From Sulfobacillus benefaciens (GTDB lineage: Bacteria; Bacillota; Sulfobacillia; Sulfobacillales; Sulfobacillaceae): a DNA stretch of 52,274 nucleotides. A program made the translations under genes and the position numbers. The notes below the pieces were generated by a model. The model worked only from the letters and a program-made list of their open reading frames with translations, was not told the origin of the DNA and made no database searches. How positions within the stretch are numbered: position 1 is the first letter of the stretch; each line of letters starts with the position of its first letter. This document shows positions 33,316 to 42,365 of this stretch, piece after piece. The stretch lies in contig PXYT01000016.1 in assembly GCA_003023725.1 (NCBI GenBank), positions 1 to 52,274 on the forward strand. The letters are read 5' to 3'.

Positions 33316-34236
33316 TTATCCGAATGTTTCCGTGCGGCAGGTTGTGGCAAACAAGTCTTGACCAATCTGGCGCACGGCCTCGATAAATGCCATCCCTGCC
33401 GATGACTGGTCCCCACGCCGCCAGCCCACCGCCATATCCGCCTGCGGCATGCCATCGCCCAAGTCTTTGTACACCACTTCCTCCGTATGCAGGTTTTGCG
33501 CGGACTTAGGCACCACTGCTACGCCCATCCCTGCTGCTGCCAAGCCAATCACGGTGTGGAACTCCATTGCTTCTTGAAGAATTTTGGGCTGAAATCCCGC
33601 ACGCTCCGCATACGCCAGGACTTCGCGATAATACCAGTCCCAGGTTTTCGGGGAGAGAAGGACAAAAGGCACTTCGCGAAGATCTTGCCAATCAATGGAA
33701 CCCAATTCCGTAAGCCAATGATTCTTCGGAACCGCGAGCACAGACGGCGTCGAATAGACGGTTTCGGTTTGGATCGCAACATCATCAACGGGAGGTCTGA
33801 GCATTCCCAGGTCAATCTGCTTCTGGCGCAGAGCCTCAATTTGCATAGGCGTGGACAGTTCTCGGGTTTCTACGGACACATTGGGATAGTTTTGCCGATA
33901 GATCCGAATGACACGGGGCAGAATATCATAAGTTGCTGAACCCACGAACCCGACCGTTAACCGCCCCCACTCACCCCGGTGGACCCGCCTCGCTCGCTCC
34001 ACTGCATGATCTGTAGCCCGCATGACCTGGCGTGCTTCTTCCAAGAAAGCTTCTCCGGCCGGCGTCAGACGGATTCGCCGGTGGATACGCTCAAAGAGCT
34101 CCACCCCGATCTCTTCTTCGAGTTGCTTAATAGACTGACTCAAAGGCGGCTGGGTCATGCTTAACCGGCGCGCCGCACGTTCGAAATGCAGTTCCTCCGC
34201 AACCGCTAAAAAATACCTCAATTGTCGCAGCTCCAA
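33316..34236 (-). CDS. LysR-family transcriptional regulator
   Basis: 306 residues. The N-terminal winged helix-turn-helix reads FERAARRLSMTQPPLSQSIK from about residue 17, followed by the LTPAGEAFLEEAR dimer helix and a two-lobed effector domain (GFVGSATYDILPRVI from about residue 88). The frame opens at 34275, but the product should start at the TTG of 34234-34236 (LELRQLRYFLAV), with GGGAGG about 8 bases upstream. It lies upstream of gcl on the same strand, not divergent as is common for LysR genes. It may activate the gcl operon; the effector is unknown. Confidence 0.93.
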   Translation of the reverse strand: MELRQLRYFLAVAEELHFERAARRLSMTQPPLSQSIKQLEEEIGVELFERIHRRIRLTPAGEAFLEEARQVMRATDHAVERARRVHRGEWGRLTVGFVGSATYDILPRVIRIYRQNYPNVSVETRELSTPMQIEALRQKQIDLGMLRPPVDDVAIQTETVYSTPSVLAVPKNHWLTELGSIDWQDLREVPFVLLSPKTWDWYYREVLAYAERAGFQPKILQEAMEFHTVIGLAAAGMGVAVVPKSAQNLHTEEVVYKDLGDGMPQADMAVGWRRGDQSSAGMAFIEAVRQIGQDLFATTCRTETFG

Positions 34237-34298
34237 TGCACATTCCTCCCGGTTGTTGTGAACTGGGAAACTCAACCGCGCGTGTTACGGGACGACGG

Positions 34299-35081
34299 CT
34301 ACAGCGTGCCAACCGCCCCTGACTTGAATCCCAAGCGGCGCGAGATTTTTTCTGCCGTCTCCTTAACCAAAGGCACCACCGTCTGGATCTTAGCCGAGTC
34401 CATACGGGAACATGGGCCTGACACACTACAAGCCGCCGCCACTTGGCCACGGCTATCTCGAATGGCTGACGCCACGCAGCAAATGCCTACCTCGTTCTCC
34501 TCCTTGGCAATCGCGCAGCCCACTAAACGAATTTTCTGCAACTCTTTATATAGGTGTTCCGCATCGGTAATGGTATAATCGGTCAAGCGAGATAGCCCAT
34601 AGCGCTGAACATACGCACGGCTTTCGGCTTCGGGTAATGCCGCCAACATGGCCTTGCCTAATCCGGTAGCGTGGGCATACACCCGCATACCGACCCGTGA
34701 ATGCATGCGAATCGTTCCCTCACTGTCAACTTTCTCGATGTAGACCACATCGCGGCCATCAAGCAGCGCCAAATGGGCCAATTCGCCCGTTTTATCAACC
34801 AACTCGTGCAAAAACGGCAAAGCCTCACGTCGCATGTCAATAGAGGACAGCAGGCGCATACCGAGATCCGCTACGGTAAATCCCAACTTGTACTTTCCCG
34901 TCTCCGAGTTTTGCTCGACATAACCTCTTTTCATCATGGTACCGAGTAATCGGTGGGCTGTGCTCTTATAAAGTCCCAAACGAGCCGCAAGTTCCGTAAT
35001 GCCTACGCCTCGCGGAAACTCACTTAGCGCTTCCAATAGCCCCAATGCCTTATCCACCGACTGTACCGTGTAATCTTCCAT
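34299..35081 (-). CDS. IclR-family transcriptional regulator
   Basis: 260 residues. An N-terminal winged helix (ALGLLEALSEFPRGVGITEL, LYKSTAHRLLGTMMKRGYV) is followed by the IclR effector domain with SRVGMRVYAHATGLGKAMLA near residue 132 and a C-terminal EENEVGICCVASAIRD segment. IclR proteins of this type (AllR, GlcR, KdgR-like) often answer to glyoxylate or related small acids. The ATG at 35079-35081 has GAGGGGG upstream; the open frame to 35234 is a chance extension. Divergent from the MFS carrier and upstream of lysR and gcl, it is the likely local repressor. Confidence 0.93.
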   Translation of the reverse strand: MEDYTVQSVDKALGLLEALSEFPRGVGITELAARLGLYKSTAHRLLGTMMKRGYVEQNSETGKYKLGFTVADLGMRLLSSIDMRREALPFLHELVDKTGELAHLALLDGRDVVYIEKVDSEGTIRMHSRVGMRVYAHATGLGKAMLAALPEAESRAYVQRYGLSRLTDYTITDAEHLYKELQKIRLVGCAIAKEENEVGICCVASAIRDSRGQVAAACSVSGPCSRMDSAKIQTVVPLVKETAEKISRRLGFKSGAVGTL

Positions 35082-35132
35082 GGCTTCCCCCTCTTGATTT
35101 AAAACACCAATTGTTTTGATTGTTCTACTATA

Positions 35133-35146
35133 CAGAATTTTGTTCC
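35133..35146. promoter_or_regulatory. Possible IclR-family operator in the divergent gap
   Basis: CAGAATTTTGTTCC (GAA-N5-TTC dyad), 52 bp upstream of iclR and 131 bp upstream of the MFS gene. It is a near-copy of the sequence before gcl (33199-33212). Confidence 0.45.
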
Positions 35147-35277
35147 ATTTGTCTTGTTTTTCAACCAGCTTTGGCCATACACTGTTGCTGCGTTGGCGCT
35201 CGATCTTTAGCACTGCGTAAAATTTACCCGGCACGACCTTGTCAAAATCACATTCCGCTCTATAGGAGGAGTCCTAG

Positions 35278-36561
35278 ATGTCTGGAAAGCCACAATTCAC
35301 GGCAGAACAGCAATCGTCTTATCGGTGGGTTATGGCCATTGTCGCAGGCATATTGATGACCACAAGCTTTGTGGCATTAACCTCGTTTGGCGTGGCTTCT
35401 CCCGCAATCGCCCAGTCTCTCCGTCTGAATCCCGCCACGGTCAACACTTATGGGGTGGACAGTTTCTCCATTGGCCTCTTTTTGGCCTTCTTCTTGGGAC
35501 ATGGAGGCATTTTTGACACCCGTGTCAAAACCGGTGTCCTGATGGCTCAAATTCTCCTCATTGTGCCGCAGTTTCTGCTTCCCATTACCACGAGCCTGTG
35601 GCTGTTAACGGTATTGCGATTTGCTCAAGGATTGATGATCATGATGCTCGCGCTATTTTCCCTTCAGTTGTCAGGATGGTTTCGTCCGAGCGAACGCGGA
35701 CGCTCATTGGCCTTTACACTCGGGGCTATAACTTTGGGAGGAGCTGTCGGCGGCCTCCTATCGAGCCGTCTTGAGTCCCTAGGATGGCATGAAATGTATT
35801 ACATTACCGGCTTAATCATGATTGCCGGAGCAGTGATTTATTTCGTCTTCGCCCGCAATGCTCAATCCTTGCAAGAAATGCTTCTCAAAGAGAAACAGCG
35901 AGCCACACATCACCAGAGCGCTTGGAACCTGGGCATTACATGGATGATGGGCCTTGTGCAAATTCCCTTGACCTGGACCCTATTCAGTGTCGGCGGGTTT
36001 TTACCTTCCTATGCTTATCATTTGGGCTATCATACCAATCAGGTCGGAACCCTCATGTTTGTATGGGGTGTGGCCGGGTTTGTCGCTGCCTTTGTCGGAG
36101 CCTTTTTAGGAGATGCGATGTCGGCCAAACACTCTTCGCATTCCGGTATTTTCCGCGCCCGCCTGAAAGTCATGACAACGGCTAACATCCTTATGGGGCT
36201 GGGTGCCTTGCTAGTGTTAGTGCTAGGTCACGCATCTTTTGGCCTCTTAATGTTTGCTGTCATCGTCAATGCCTTTATGATGATGCTGCCTCCCAATTAT
36301 TGGGCCACGCCGGGCACAATTTTCCCGCTGGCTTTAATTGGTGCGGGCGCCTTCGGCATGGGGCTTATTTCAAATTCCACAAGCGCCATTGGCCCTTTAG
36401 TATCCTCGGCCCTGGTACCGAATGTTGGTTGGAACGGCGTCTTCATCATCATGGCTGTATTAGCCGCTATCGGCGTGATACTGAACCTCATTGCTGGTCG
36501 CATGCGTCTTCCCTCGGAAGAACGTATGGCCCCGGCCCGATCACAATCTATGAACGGGTAA
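35278..36561 (+). CDS. MFS transporter, probably for glycolate or a related acid
   Basis: 427 residues with about 12 predicted membrane helices. The loop after helix 4-5 contains WFRPSERGRSLAFTLGAITLGGAVGG, a typical MFS segment; a charged central loop (around residues 200-215) separates the two six-helix halves. The ATG has AGGAGG upstream. Divergent from the IclR gene and beside a complete glycolate catabolic operon, it most likely imports glycolate, glyoxylate or glycerate; this substrate is inferred from position only. A perfect 11-bp hairpin follows the stop. Confidence 0.85.
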   Translation: MSGKPQFTAEQQSSYRWVMAIVAGILMTTSFVALTSFGVASPAIAQSLRLNPATVNTYGVDSFSIGLFLAFFLGHGGIFDTRVKTGVLMAQILLIVPQFLLPITTSLWLLTVLRFAQGLMIMMLALFSLQLSGWFRPSERGRSLAFTLGAITLGGAVGGLLSSRLESLGWHEMYYITGLIMIAGAVIYFVFARNAQSLQEMLLKEKQRATHHQSAWNLGITWMMGLVQIPLTWTLFSVGGFLPSYAYHLGYHTNQVGTLMFVWGVAGFVAAFVGAFLGDAMSAKHSSHSGIFRARLKVMTTANILMGLGALLVLVLGHASFGLLMFAVIVNAFMMMLPPNYWATPGTIFPLALIGAGAFGMGLISNSTSAIGPLVSSALVPNVGWNGVFIIMAVLAAIGVILNLIAGRMRLPSEERMAPARSQSMNG

Positions 36562-36587
36562 TCGGCGTATAAACCATCACAAAGATC

Positions 36588-36621
36588 GTAGCGCTCCAGT
36601 ATGTTTTTCATGGAGCGCTAC
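36588..36621 (+). terminator. Hairpin with perfect 11-bp stem after the MFS gene
   Basis: GTAGCGCTCCA and TGGAGCGCTAC around a 12-base loop that contains five T. The stem starts 27 bp after the stop. The following sequence TTCATACTC has only a weak T-run, but the stem is strong enough to end the transcript. Confidence 0.6.
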
Positions 36622-37104
36622 TTCATACTCATCGTGCTTTCCTCCAATGTGTCATCCAACTAGCATCTTCGGCAGACGATTTGTGCGATTCACACCATCC
36701 TGAGAACGAGCGCCGCCAGAGTGGCCGTCGCGTACTGTCCAGCACCCTCTTGTTCGATCCCCGGGTCCCTAGCCGCTAATAGGGATCCTGCATTGTCTTT
36801 TAGGGTTCGCTTACCGGGAACAATCTCAATCTCGAGATTTTTAGCCATCGTCCCGTTATCCGCAATATTCCTTTTTGCCCTGAACACAAAAGACTCTACA
36901 CAAGGTTCGTGATATTATCAATTGAGTTAGTAGAAGAGGACCAGCCAGCATGAACCATGTTAGCGCAATAATGGCCAAGGTCGTCTAGCTCCCGGACTAC
37001 TGCAATATTTATCGCTATCTTGTGATGGCGTTCGGCACTTCTGCCTGCTGTTTTGACAAGAGATATTGTTTGAACACAACGCCCAATGCGAGGAGGAAGG
37101 TATC
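36622..37104. other. Gap of about 480 bp
   Basis: Only a minus frame of 65 codons (36690-36887) that I do not recognise and that lacks a clear ribosome site. Probably the control region of the membrane-protein gene at 37105 plus decayed sequence. Confidence 0.5.
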
Positions 37105-37563
37105 ATGTCTCAGTCAACCCAAGCGCAAGAAGAACCGAGGTCCACAGATTCGCTGGTTAAGATCCAAAGACTTCGACTTTCCTTAGCATTCTTTGCCTTG
37201 TTGGACGTTGCCGCTCATCTATTTGCAGGACCCAGCAGCAGCAAAATTATTTCGTACTGGATCGATATCGAGACGGCTTCCTATGGGCTGATTGCCGTCA
37301 TTTACCTCTTAGGGCTTCGCCAGTTTTATAGTCCCCCTTTGTGGTTCACAGCTTACAACATGTTTATGTATTTTCTTTCGGGGTTTATTTCCTTGCCATT
37401 TGGCATTAATCCTCATCCCTTAACCGGCCACATTGAGTTTGCCCATTATTCTTTCGGACGCGGGTTTTCGCTGATTGCCTGGGTTTATTTGCTCCTGGTC
37501 GGATGGTGGATGTTAAAGCACGACCGGGGTTCCAAGCTTAACGAGCTACTGCGAACCTCGTGA
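37105..37563 (+). CDS. Small four-helix membrane protein of unknown function
   Basis: 152 residues, not recognised. A polar N-terminus (about 25 residues) precedes four hydrophobic segments, near residues 28-46 (LSLAFFALLDVAAHLFAG), 58-74, 80-99 and 121-138, and the C-terminus is charged (KHDRGSKLNELLR). The ATG has GAGGAGGAAGG upstream, a strong site that supports a real gene; the earlier ATG at 37066 has none. The next 310 bp to the YVTN gene hold no gene. No motif points to a function. Confidence 0.75.
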   Translation: MSQSTQAQEEPRSTDSLVKIQRLRLSLAFFALLDVAAHLFAGPSSSKIISYWIDIETASYGLIAVIYLLGLRQFYSPPLWFTAYNMFMYFLSGFISLPFGINPHPLTGHIEFAHYSFGRGFSLIAWVYLLLVGWWMLKHDRGSKLNELLRTS

Positions 37564-37872
37564 CATCCAAGCGATCTTCGGAAAAACCTTATCTTTTCCA
37601 GACCGGATTCCTGAGACCAACAATGAGAAGTTGCTCACTCTCCTTCCGTCCTGGTCTTGGGCCCGCACTGGCAGTCACCGGGCTTCTTTTTCGCGGCGAA
37701 GCCCACGGCCTCTCTCCGGGCCATCTTGTTTGGCCTTGGTCTCGGTATTCTTCATATTTTGTTCCATTTTTATTCGTTTCTTATCAAAACAGCGTATTAG
37801 TGAAATAATGTGGGCGTTTTCATCATGCAAGCACGCTCACGGAGCCAGACATACCAGAAGGGGGACAAGATC

Positions 37873-39024
37873 ATGCATATACCAACGTCAAACAAATGGT
37901 TCATGGCCCTGGCCGGTTCGGCGGCTCTGGCGGCAGGACCGCTTTTAAATTCCACCGTCGCCTCGGCACATTCCCGTCCGCCAATATCGTATCAGGTACA
38001 AAACACGTGGACCGATGTCGGCCCCACTCCACATTTTGCTGGCGTTGATATGCGCCTGAACAAACTATTCGTCAGCAATCTGGCTCATGGCACCGTGACG
38101 GTTGTCAACGCCAGCACCGGCCGACAAATCGGCACCATTCATATTGGAGGCACCCTGCACACCGTGATGGTAGACCAAAAAACCAGCACCGTTTATGTCA
38201 CTGACATTCAACGGGGACTGGTGGACGTCATCAATGCCAAGACCGACCAGCTAGAAAAAGAAATTAACGTGGGGGGCCACCCTCATGGTCTCGCCGTCTC
38301 CCAGCGGCTGCACCAAGCCTTCGTATCCAACATCAGTCTGGACGCTGTGGAAGTCATCAACCTCAAAACCAATCAGGTCATCAAAACCATACCTGTAGGG
38401 CCCAACCCTTGGGGAGTTACGGTCAACCCCAAAACCGACACCATCTATGCCGCCAACACTGGCATCGATCCCTTTGCCGCCAGCAAATCGCAGCAAGTAA
38501 ACCCGCTGGGCGACTCAATTTCCATTATTAACGGCAAAACCTTTCAGGTTGAAAAAACCCTCCCTGTCGGCCCCCACCCCTGGAACATCATCGCCGACCC
38601 CGCCACCCACACTGTGTACACCGGCGTGAGCGGTGCCCATGAAGTCGCCATGATTCAACACCAGCGGGTTGTCAAGGATATCGGCGTCGGCAACTCACCT
38701 CACGGATTGGCCTTGGATGCCCGCACCCACCGCCTCTTTGTCAACGATTCTCTAAGTAATCAAATCAGCATAATCAATACTCGGACCAATCAGGTTCAGC
38801 AAACACTGCCCACCGGCAAGCAACCGCAGGGCGTGGCGGTGGACGAGCATACCGGCACTGTCTATGCCATCAATCAAGCTGCTCAGAGCGCCACCGTGCT
38901 TGATCCAACGCCATCTTCAAAGCAGCAGGAAATTGCTCGGCTGATCAAAGAGGAACGCCATCTAGTGCTAAAGTTGGCGTCCGTCGCCAGACAGATTGCC
39001 CACTTGGAACAGAACAATAATTAG
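37873..39024 (+). CDS. Secreted YVTN-repeat beta-propeller protein
   Basis: 383 residues. A signal peptide (basic start, hydrophobic FMALAGSAALAAGPLL, then a likely AxA-type cleavage near VASAHS) sends it outside. The rest is about seven copies of a 42-residue repeat with cores such as VYVTDIQRGLVDVINAKT, AVSQRLHQAFVSNISLDAVE and TIYAANT, the YVTN/YncE type that folds as a propeller. A short charged helix, possibly a coiled coil, ends the protein (EIARLIKEERHLVLKLASVA). The ATG has AGAAGGGGGA upstream. Likely a cell-surface or wall-associated protein binding a ligand; YncE-type proteins have no settled single function. A strong terminator follows. Confidence 0.88.
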   Translation: MHIPTSNKWFMALAGSAALAAGPLLNSTVASAHSRPPISYQVQNTWTDVGPTPHFAGVDMRLNKLFVSNLAHGTVTVVNASTGRQIGTIHIGGTLHTVMVDQKTSTVYVTDIQRGLVDVINAKTDQLEKEINVGGHPHGLAVSQRLHQAFVSNISLDAVEVINLKTNQVIKTIPVGPNPWGVTVNPKTDTIYAANTGIDPFAASKSQQVNPLGDSISIINGKTFQVEKTLPVGPHPWNIIADPATHTVYTGVSGAHEVAMIQHQRVVKDIGVGNSPHGLALDARTHRLFVNDSLSNQISIINTRTNQVQQTLPTGKQPQGVAVDEHTGTVYAINQAAQSATVLDPTPSSKQQEIARLIKEERHLVLKLASVARQIAHLEQNNN

Positions 39025-39043
39025 GGGCCGAGAGGGCGAAGGC

Positions 39044-39088
39044 ATGGGCCAAAGAACGGGTTCCACTCCGTGTCTTTGGCCCATTTTT
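39044..39088 (+). terminator. Strong intrinsic terminator after the YVTN gene
   Basis: ATGGGCCAAAGA pairs perfectly with TCTTTGGCCCAT over 12 bp, with a run of T at 39084-39088. It lies 19 bp after the stop and separates this gene from the flippase downstream. Confidence 0.88.
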
Positions 39089-39230
39089 GACGTGAATACC
39101 GGCTCAATCTCTTGTACGTGGCTATTGCAGGCAATTGCAATGGAGGCGAGAATTCACTATGCTATCCGGTATGGCAACAGCATTTCACCGCAAGTTGAGA
39201 ACCATGACATGGATGTGTGATGGGTAGCCA

Positions 39231-40820
39231 ATGAACACCATAAGTCACCGCTTGTTCAAAAATTCATCGATGATTGCCACGGCGAATGTCCTGACCCTCC
39301 TGATCGGGTTTGCGGCTCTTCCCATCGTGATTCATTTCATCGGTTTGAGTCTCTATGGGGTCTGGGTTATCGTTTTCGGACTCGTGACAATGCTAGCAAT
39401 TTTTGACTTTGGAGTCGGCGGGACTTTCGTGACTCAGCTGTCCATGGCGCTGGCGCGGCACGATACCCGGCAGGCGCGGCAGATTTTGACGTTGAGTGTT
39501 ATTTTTTATTTGGCATTGGCTGCTCTGTTTTCTCCGTTGCTGTACTTTCTTGTTCCCTCTCTGCCTCTCTGGCTCCATATTGCGCCGCGTTTCTGGCACG
39601 CTGTGAAGCCGTTGATTCCCTGGCTTTATCTCTTTGTTTTCTTGTCCCAGGCATTTTCCGCCTTTACGTCATTGGCTGCGGCCGACCAGCGATTTGCGTT
39701 TGTTTCCATTCTGGGGGTTCTGGGGCAGCTGACCAATTCCGGGCTATTGATTCTCTTGTTAATTTTCCATTTAGGACTCCCCTCTTTCATCATCGCGCTT
39801 TATGCGTCCTGGGTCATTCCGACCCTGGCCTATATCGTCTTGAGCCTGCGGATTTTGAAACAATGGCCTTTCACGATCCCCTGGCCTTTGCCCCGTCCCC
39901 TTATAGTTCAGCTGGCATCGTTCAGCGGCTGGCTTCAAATCAACCGGATCTCCAACCAGATTACCAACGAAATCGACCGGATCCTGATCGGCATTTATGT
40001 TAGCCCGGCCGCGGCCGGGGTCTTTCAGATCGCTTACCGGATTACCCGGGTAGCCAAAAGTTTTCCGGGATCCTTGACAGGAGCCATTTTACCCGTCATT
40101 TCTCATTGGGAAGCTACCGACAATCACGACAGAATCCGCCAGTCGTTCCGCGATGCCAGCCGTTATATGGTCGCCCTGACTTTTTTTCTCGGTGTTTTCT
40201 TCTGGAGCAGCGAACGGGTCATCTTTCATTTCTGGCTGGAACATCATTATCAGGGCGAATTTATCGCTATGGCTCTATTAACCGTAACAGTTGTGGTCAA
40301 TAGTCTCACAGCCATCGGCACCACCATTTTGCGCGGCATCGGAAAGCCGCGCCTTGAGTCCTATTACGCCATTTTAAATGCACTCGCCAAGATTGCCATC
40401 AGTTTGAGTCTGGCCGCGCGCTTCAAGTTGCCGGGAATCCTTTTGGGAACGGTACTGGGGACCACTTTAGGGTCATTTTATTTTCTCTGGCTGTTCTTCC
40501 GCTATATGGATATGACGTGGGGCGAGGGCCTGTGGTCGTGGGTTCGGCCAATTGTCATCGTGTCGGCCTTGAGCGGCATCGCGACTAATATCCTAACCAA
40601 GCAGGTGCCTCTTCCCCCGGGACGACCCGGCAGCCTAGTTCTCACGGCGGCGTTCGGGATCTTTTACACAGTGATCTATGCCTATGGACTGAATCTTTTC
40701 GGATTTTACCGAGAGTCATCGGATGTGGAACGCCTCACCCAAATCTTGCCTCGCCCGCTCCTGATTATAGGACAGCGCTTGCATGTTCTGCCGCGGCTTT
40801 CCCATACCGCTCACATCTAA
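39231..40820 (+). CDS. Polysaccharide flippase (Wzx/MviN-like)
   Basis: 529 residues with about 14 hydrophobic helices. The N-terminus has the family pattern (SMIATANVLTLLIGFAALPI, then FIGLSLYGVWVIVFGLVTML, then FDFGVGGTFVTQLS) and the middle carries RISNQITNEIDRILIGIYVS. It probably moves lipid-linked sugar units across the membrane for exopolysaccharide or wall polymer assembly. No glycosyltransferase or polymerase genes lie nearby, so its pathway is unknown. The ribosome site (GATGGGTAG) is weak. A GNAT gene follows after 54 bp and may be cotranscribed. Confidence 0.88.
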   Translation: MNTISHRLFKNSSMIATANVLTLLIGFAALPIVIHFIGLSLYGVWVIVFGLVTMLAIFDFGVGGTFVTQLSMALARHDTRQARQILTLSVIFYLALAALFSPLLYFLVPSLPLWLHIAPRFWHAVKPLIPWLYLFVFLSQAFSAFTSLAAADQRFAFVSILGVLGQLTNSGLLILLLIFHLGLPSFIIALYASWVIPTLAYIVLSLRILKQWPFTIPWPLPRPLIVQLASFSGWLQINRISNQITNEIDRILIGIYVSPAAAGVFQIAYRITRVAKSFPGSLTGAILPVISHWEATDNHDRIRQSFRDASRYMVALTFFLGVFFWSSERVIFHFWLEHHYQGEFIAMALLTVTVVVNSLTAIGTTILRGIGKPRLESYYAILNALAKIAISLSLAARFKLPGILLGTVLGTTLGSFYFLWLFFRYMDMTWGEGLWSWVRPIVIVSALSGIATNILTKQVPLPPGRPGSLVLTAAFGIFYTVIYAYGLNLFGFYRESSDVERLTQILPRPLLIIGQRLHVLPRLSHTAHI

Positions 40821-40874
40821 GCAGCGAGTTGCGTTCCTCGGCATTTACAACATCCGGCAAAGGAGATACAACAA

Positions 40875-41399
40875 TTGGCCCTCACTCGCCGTAACGGGTT
40901 TTTCATCCGTCAGGCCACTGCCAAAGACCGCGAAGTCCTGACGACTTTGATGCTGGATTTTTGGCAGTTTAACAGGGCCCATTATTCCCGGGTGCATGAT
41001 GGCACAGCTCTCAAGGCGTACCGCCAACACCTGGAAGAGAGTCTGCAAGAGGTCATACGCCAAGACGAGATGTGGATTGTTGAAGGCCAAAGTACAAAAG
41101 ATGTTGCCGGTTATGCACGAACCCGCCTCTTTCAGCCACCTCCTTATGAAGACAACGGCGCCGAGCCTGTCGGGATCATCGACGAAATCTTTATCCTTCC
41201 CTCGCACAGGGGCCAAGATCTCGGCAAAACATTCCTAAGATTTCTGATCCGCACTCTCAAAGAGAAGGGAGCCGTCCATATCCGTCTCGCCTCTTACTCA
41301 TGGAATACCGGAGCTAATCAGCTTTACCAAAATCTCGGGTTTAAAGTGTTTGCCTATTCCTGGGAGTGGGAGGGGAACAATACGCCCCCGGAGAAATGA
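40875..41399 (+). CDS. GNAT-family N-acetyltransferase
   Basis: 174 residues. Acetyl-CoA-dependent transferase fold: FFIRQATAKDREVLTTLM at the start, the central strand GIIDEIFILPSHRGQDLGKTFL near residue 98, holding the pyrophosphate-binding (R/Q)-x-x-G-x-(G/A) motif, and the C-terminal NTGANQLYQNLGFKVF. The start is TTG with AAAGGAG 9 bases upstream. The substrate is not known. Possibly cotranscribed with the flippase, but nothing links the two functions. Confidence 0.88.
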   Translation: MALTRRNGFFIRQATAKDREVLTTLMLDFWQFNRAHYSRVHDGTALKAYRQHLEESLQEVIRQDEMWIVEGQSTKDVAGYARTRLFQPPPYEDNGAEPVGIIDEIFILPSHRGQDLGKTFLRFLIRTLKEKGAVHIRLASYSWNTGANQLYQNLGFKVFAYSWEWEGNNTPPEK

Positions 41400-42301
41400 C
41401 CCGCCCGTTTGCTCCTAAAAACGCCGTTTCACACTGACAACAAACAGTCATCACAAAACCACGGCACAGGTTATTTCGATGAGTACGGCAGAAGCGGATG
41501 CAATCCAAGCCAGATCCCGCAGGCAGGTTGACAAAAGTGCCCGCCGCTTCCAATATCGGAGCCTCACCGCCAGTCCACCTTCATCGCGCTATGAGTGGGC
41601 CACTTCGACAACCTGATATGGGTCAGGGGCCCGGTTTAGAAAACGTGCTGTGAAATGACGGCTCATAATGGTTTGCACGGAGATTGTCAGGATCCAAACC
41701 CCGACGCTGAAATACCGTGCACAAGGAGCTGAAAGAGAGAGCAAAACAGCGCGGCGACACGTAAAAGAGCACGTTGGGAATTCCGGGAACAACCGCCAAA
41801 TGACCTGCGAGAATCCAAATGCCGCCAACATGCGCCTGGTATGTATTTGAACATCCAGGCCGTGTGAGCGTTGTTAAGATCGAAATGGCTGGCATTGCTA
41901 GTCACCCACGCGGATTCGTTGTCTTCACAGCCAAACCCCATGGGCCCAGAGAGTCAGCCCCACTATAGGCATCTGAATCTGGAATATTCAGGATCGTGAG
42001 CCCGTGTCAGCGGTCGCCGTGACACGGTCCAAGGAACAACTGCGGCCATTAACGAAAGCGGACAAGACGGTGCCACGGTACCAACCAAAGCGACAATAAC
42101 GGGCACCCTCTTCGCTATTTTTGCACTATCGAACTTCTTATATTGGCGTCACGGTAGCTGATTAAGGCAGACACCACAATAACCGGACCAGAAACATTCG
42201 CCCTGCACGACGGGTGCCAGGCACGCCCAGTTGAAAGCTCAAGTTTCGCCTCGATGCATTCCGAAACGCACAACACGTTGTGCCGTCAGCCTCTTTCCGC
42301 A
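41400..42301. other. Gene-poor stretch of about 900 bp
   Basis: Three overlapping minus-strand frames at 41589-41941 switch frame among themselves and carry hydrophobic runs (for example GGIWILAGHLAVVPGIPNVL), as if a membrane-protein gene had decayed by frameshifts. No family recognised. The rest shows nothing. Confidence 0.45.
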
Positions 42302-42333
42302 AGGAGCCGAAATCCCGGGGGATCTCGGCTCCT
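42302..42333 (-). terminator. Hairpin downstream of the APC permease
   Basis: AGGAGCCGA and TCGGCTCCT form a perfect 9-bp stem 33 bp after the permease stop. There is no T-run, so it is a possible terminator or RNA 3'-end structure. Confidence 0.45.
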
Positions 42334-42365
42334 CCTCACTTTGAATGTTGCCGTGAGACCAAGTC

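Noticed and set aside
36690-36887. Minus-strand 65-codon frame
   Set aside because: No ribosome site, no recognisable product and an isolated position; noted only as part of the gap.
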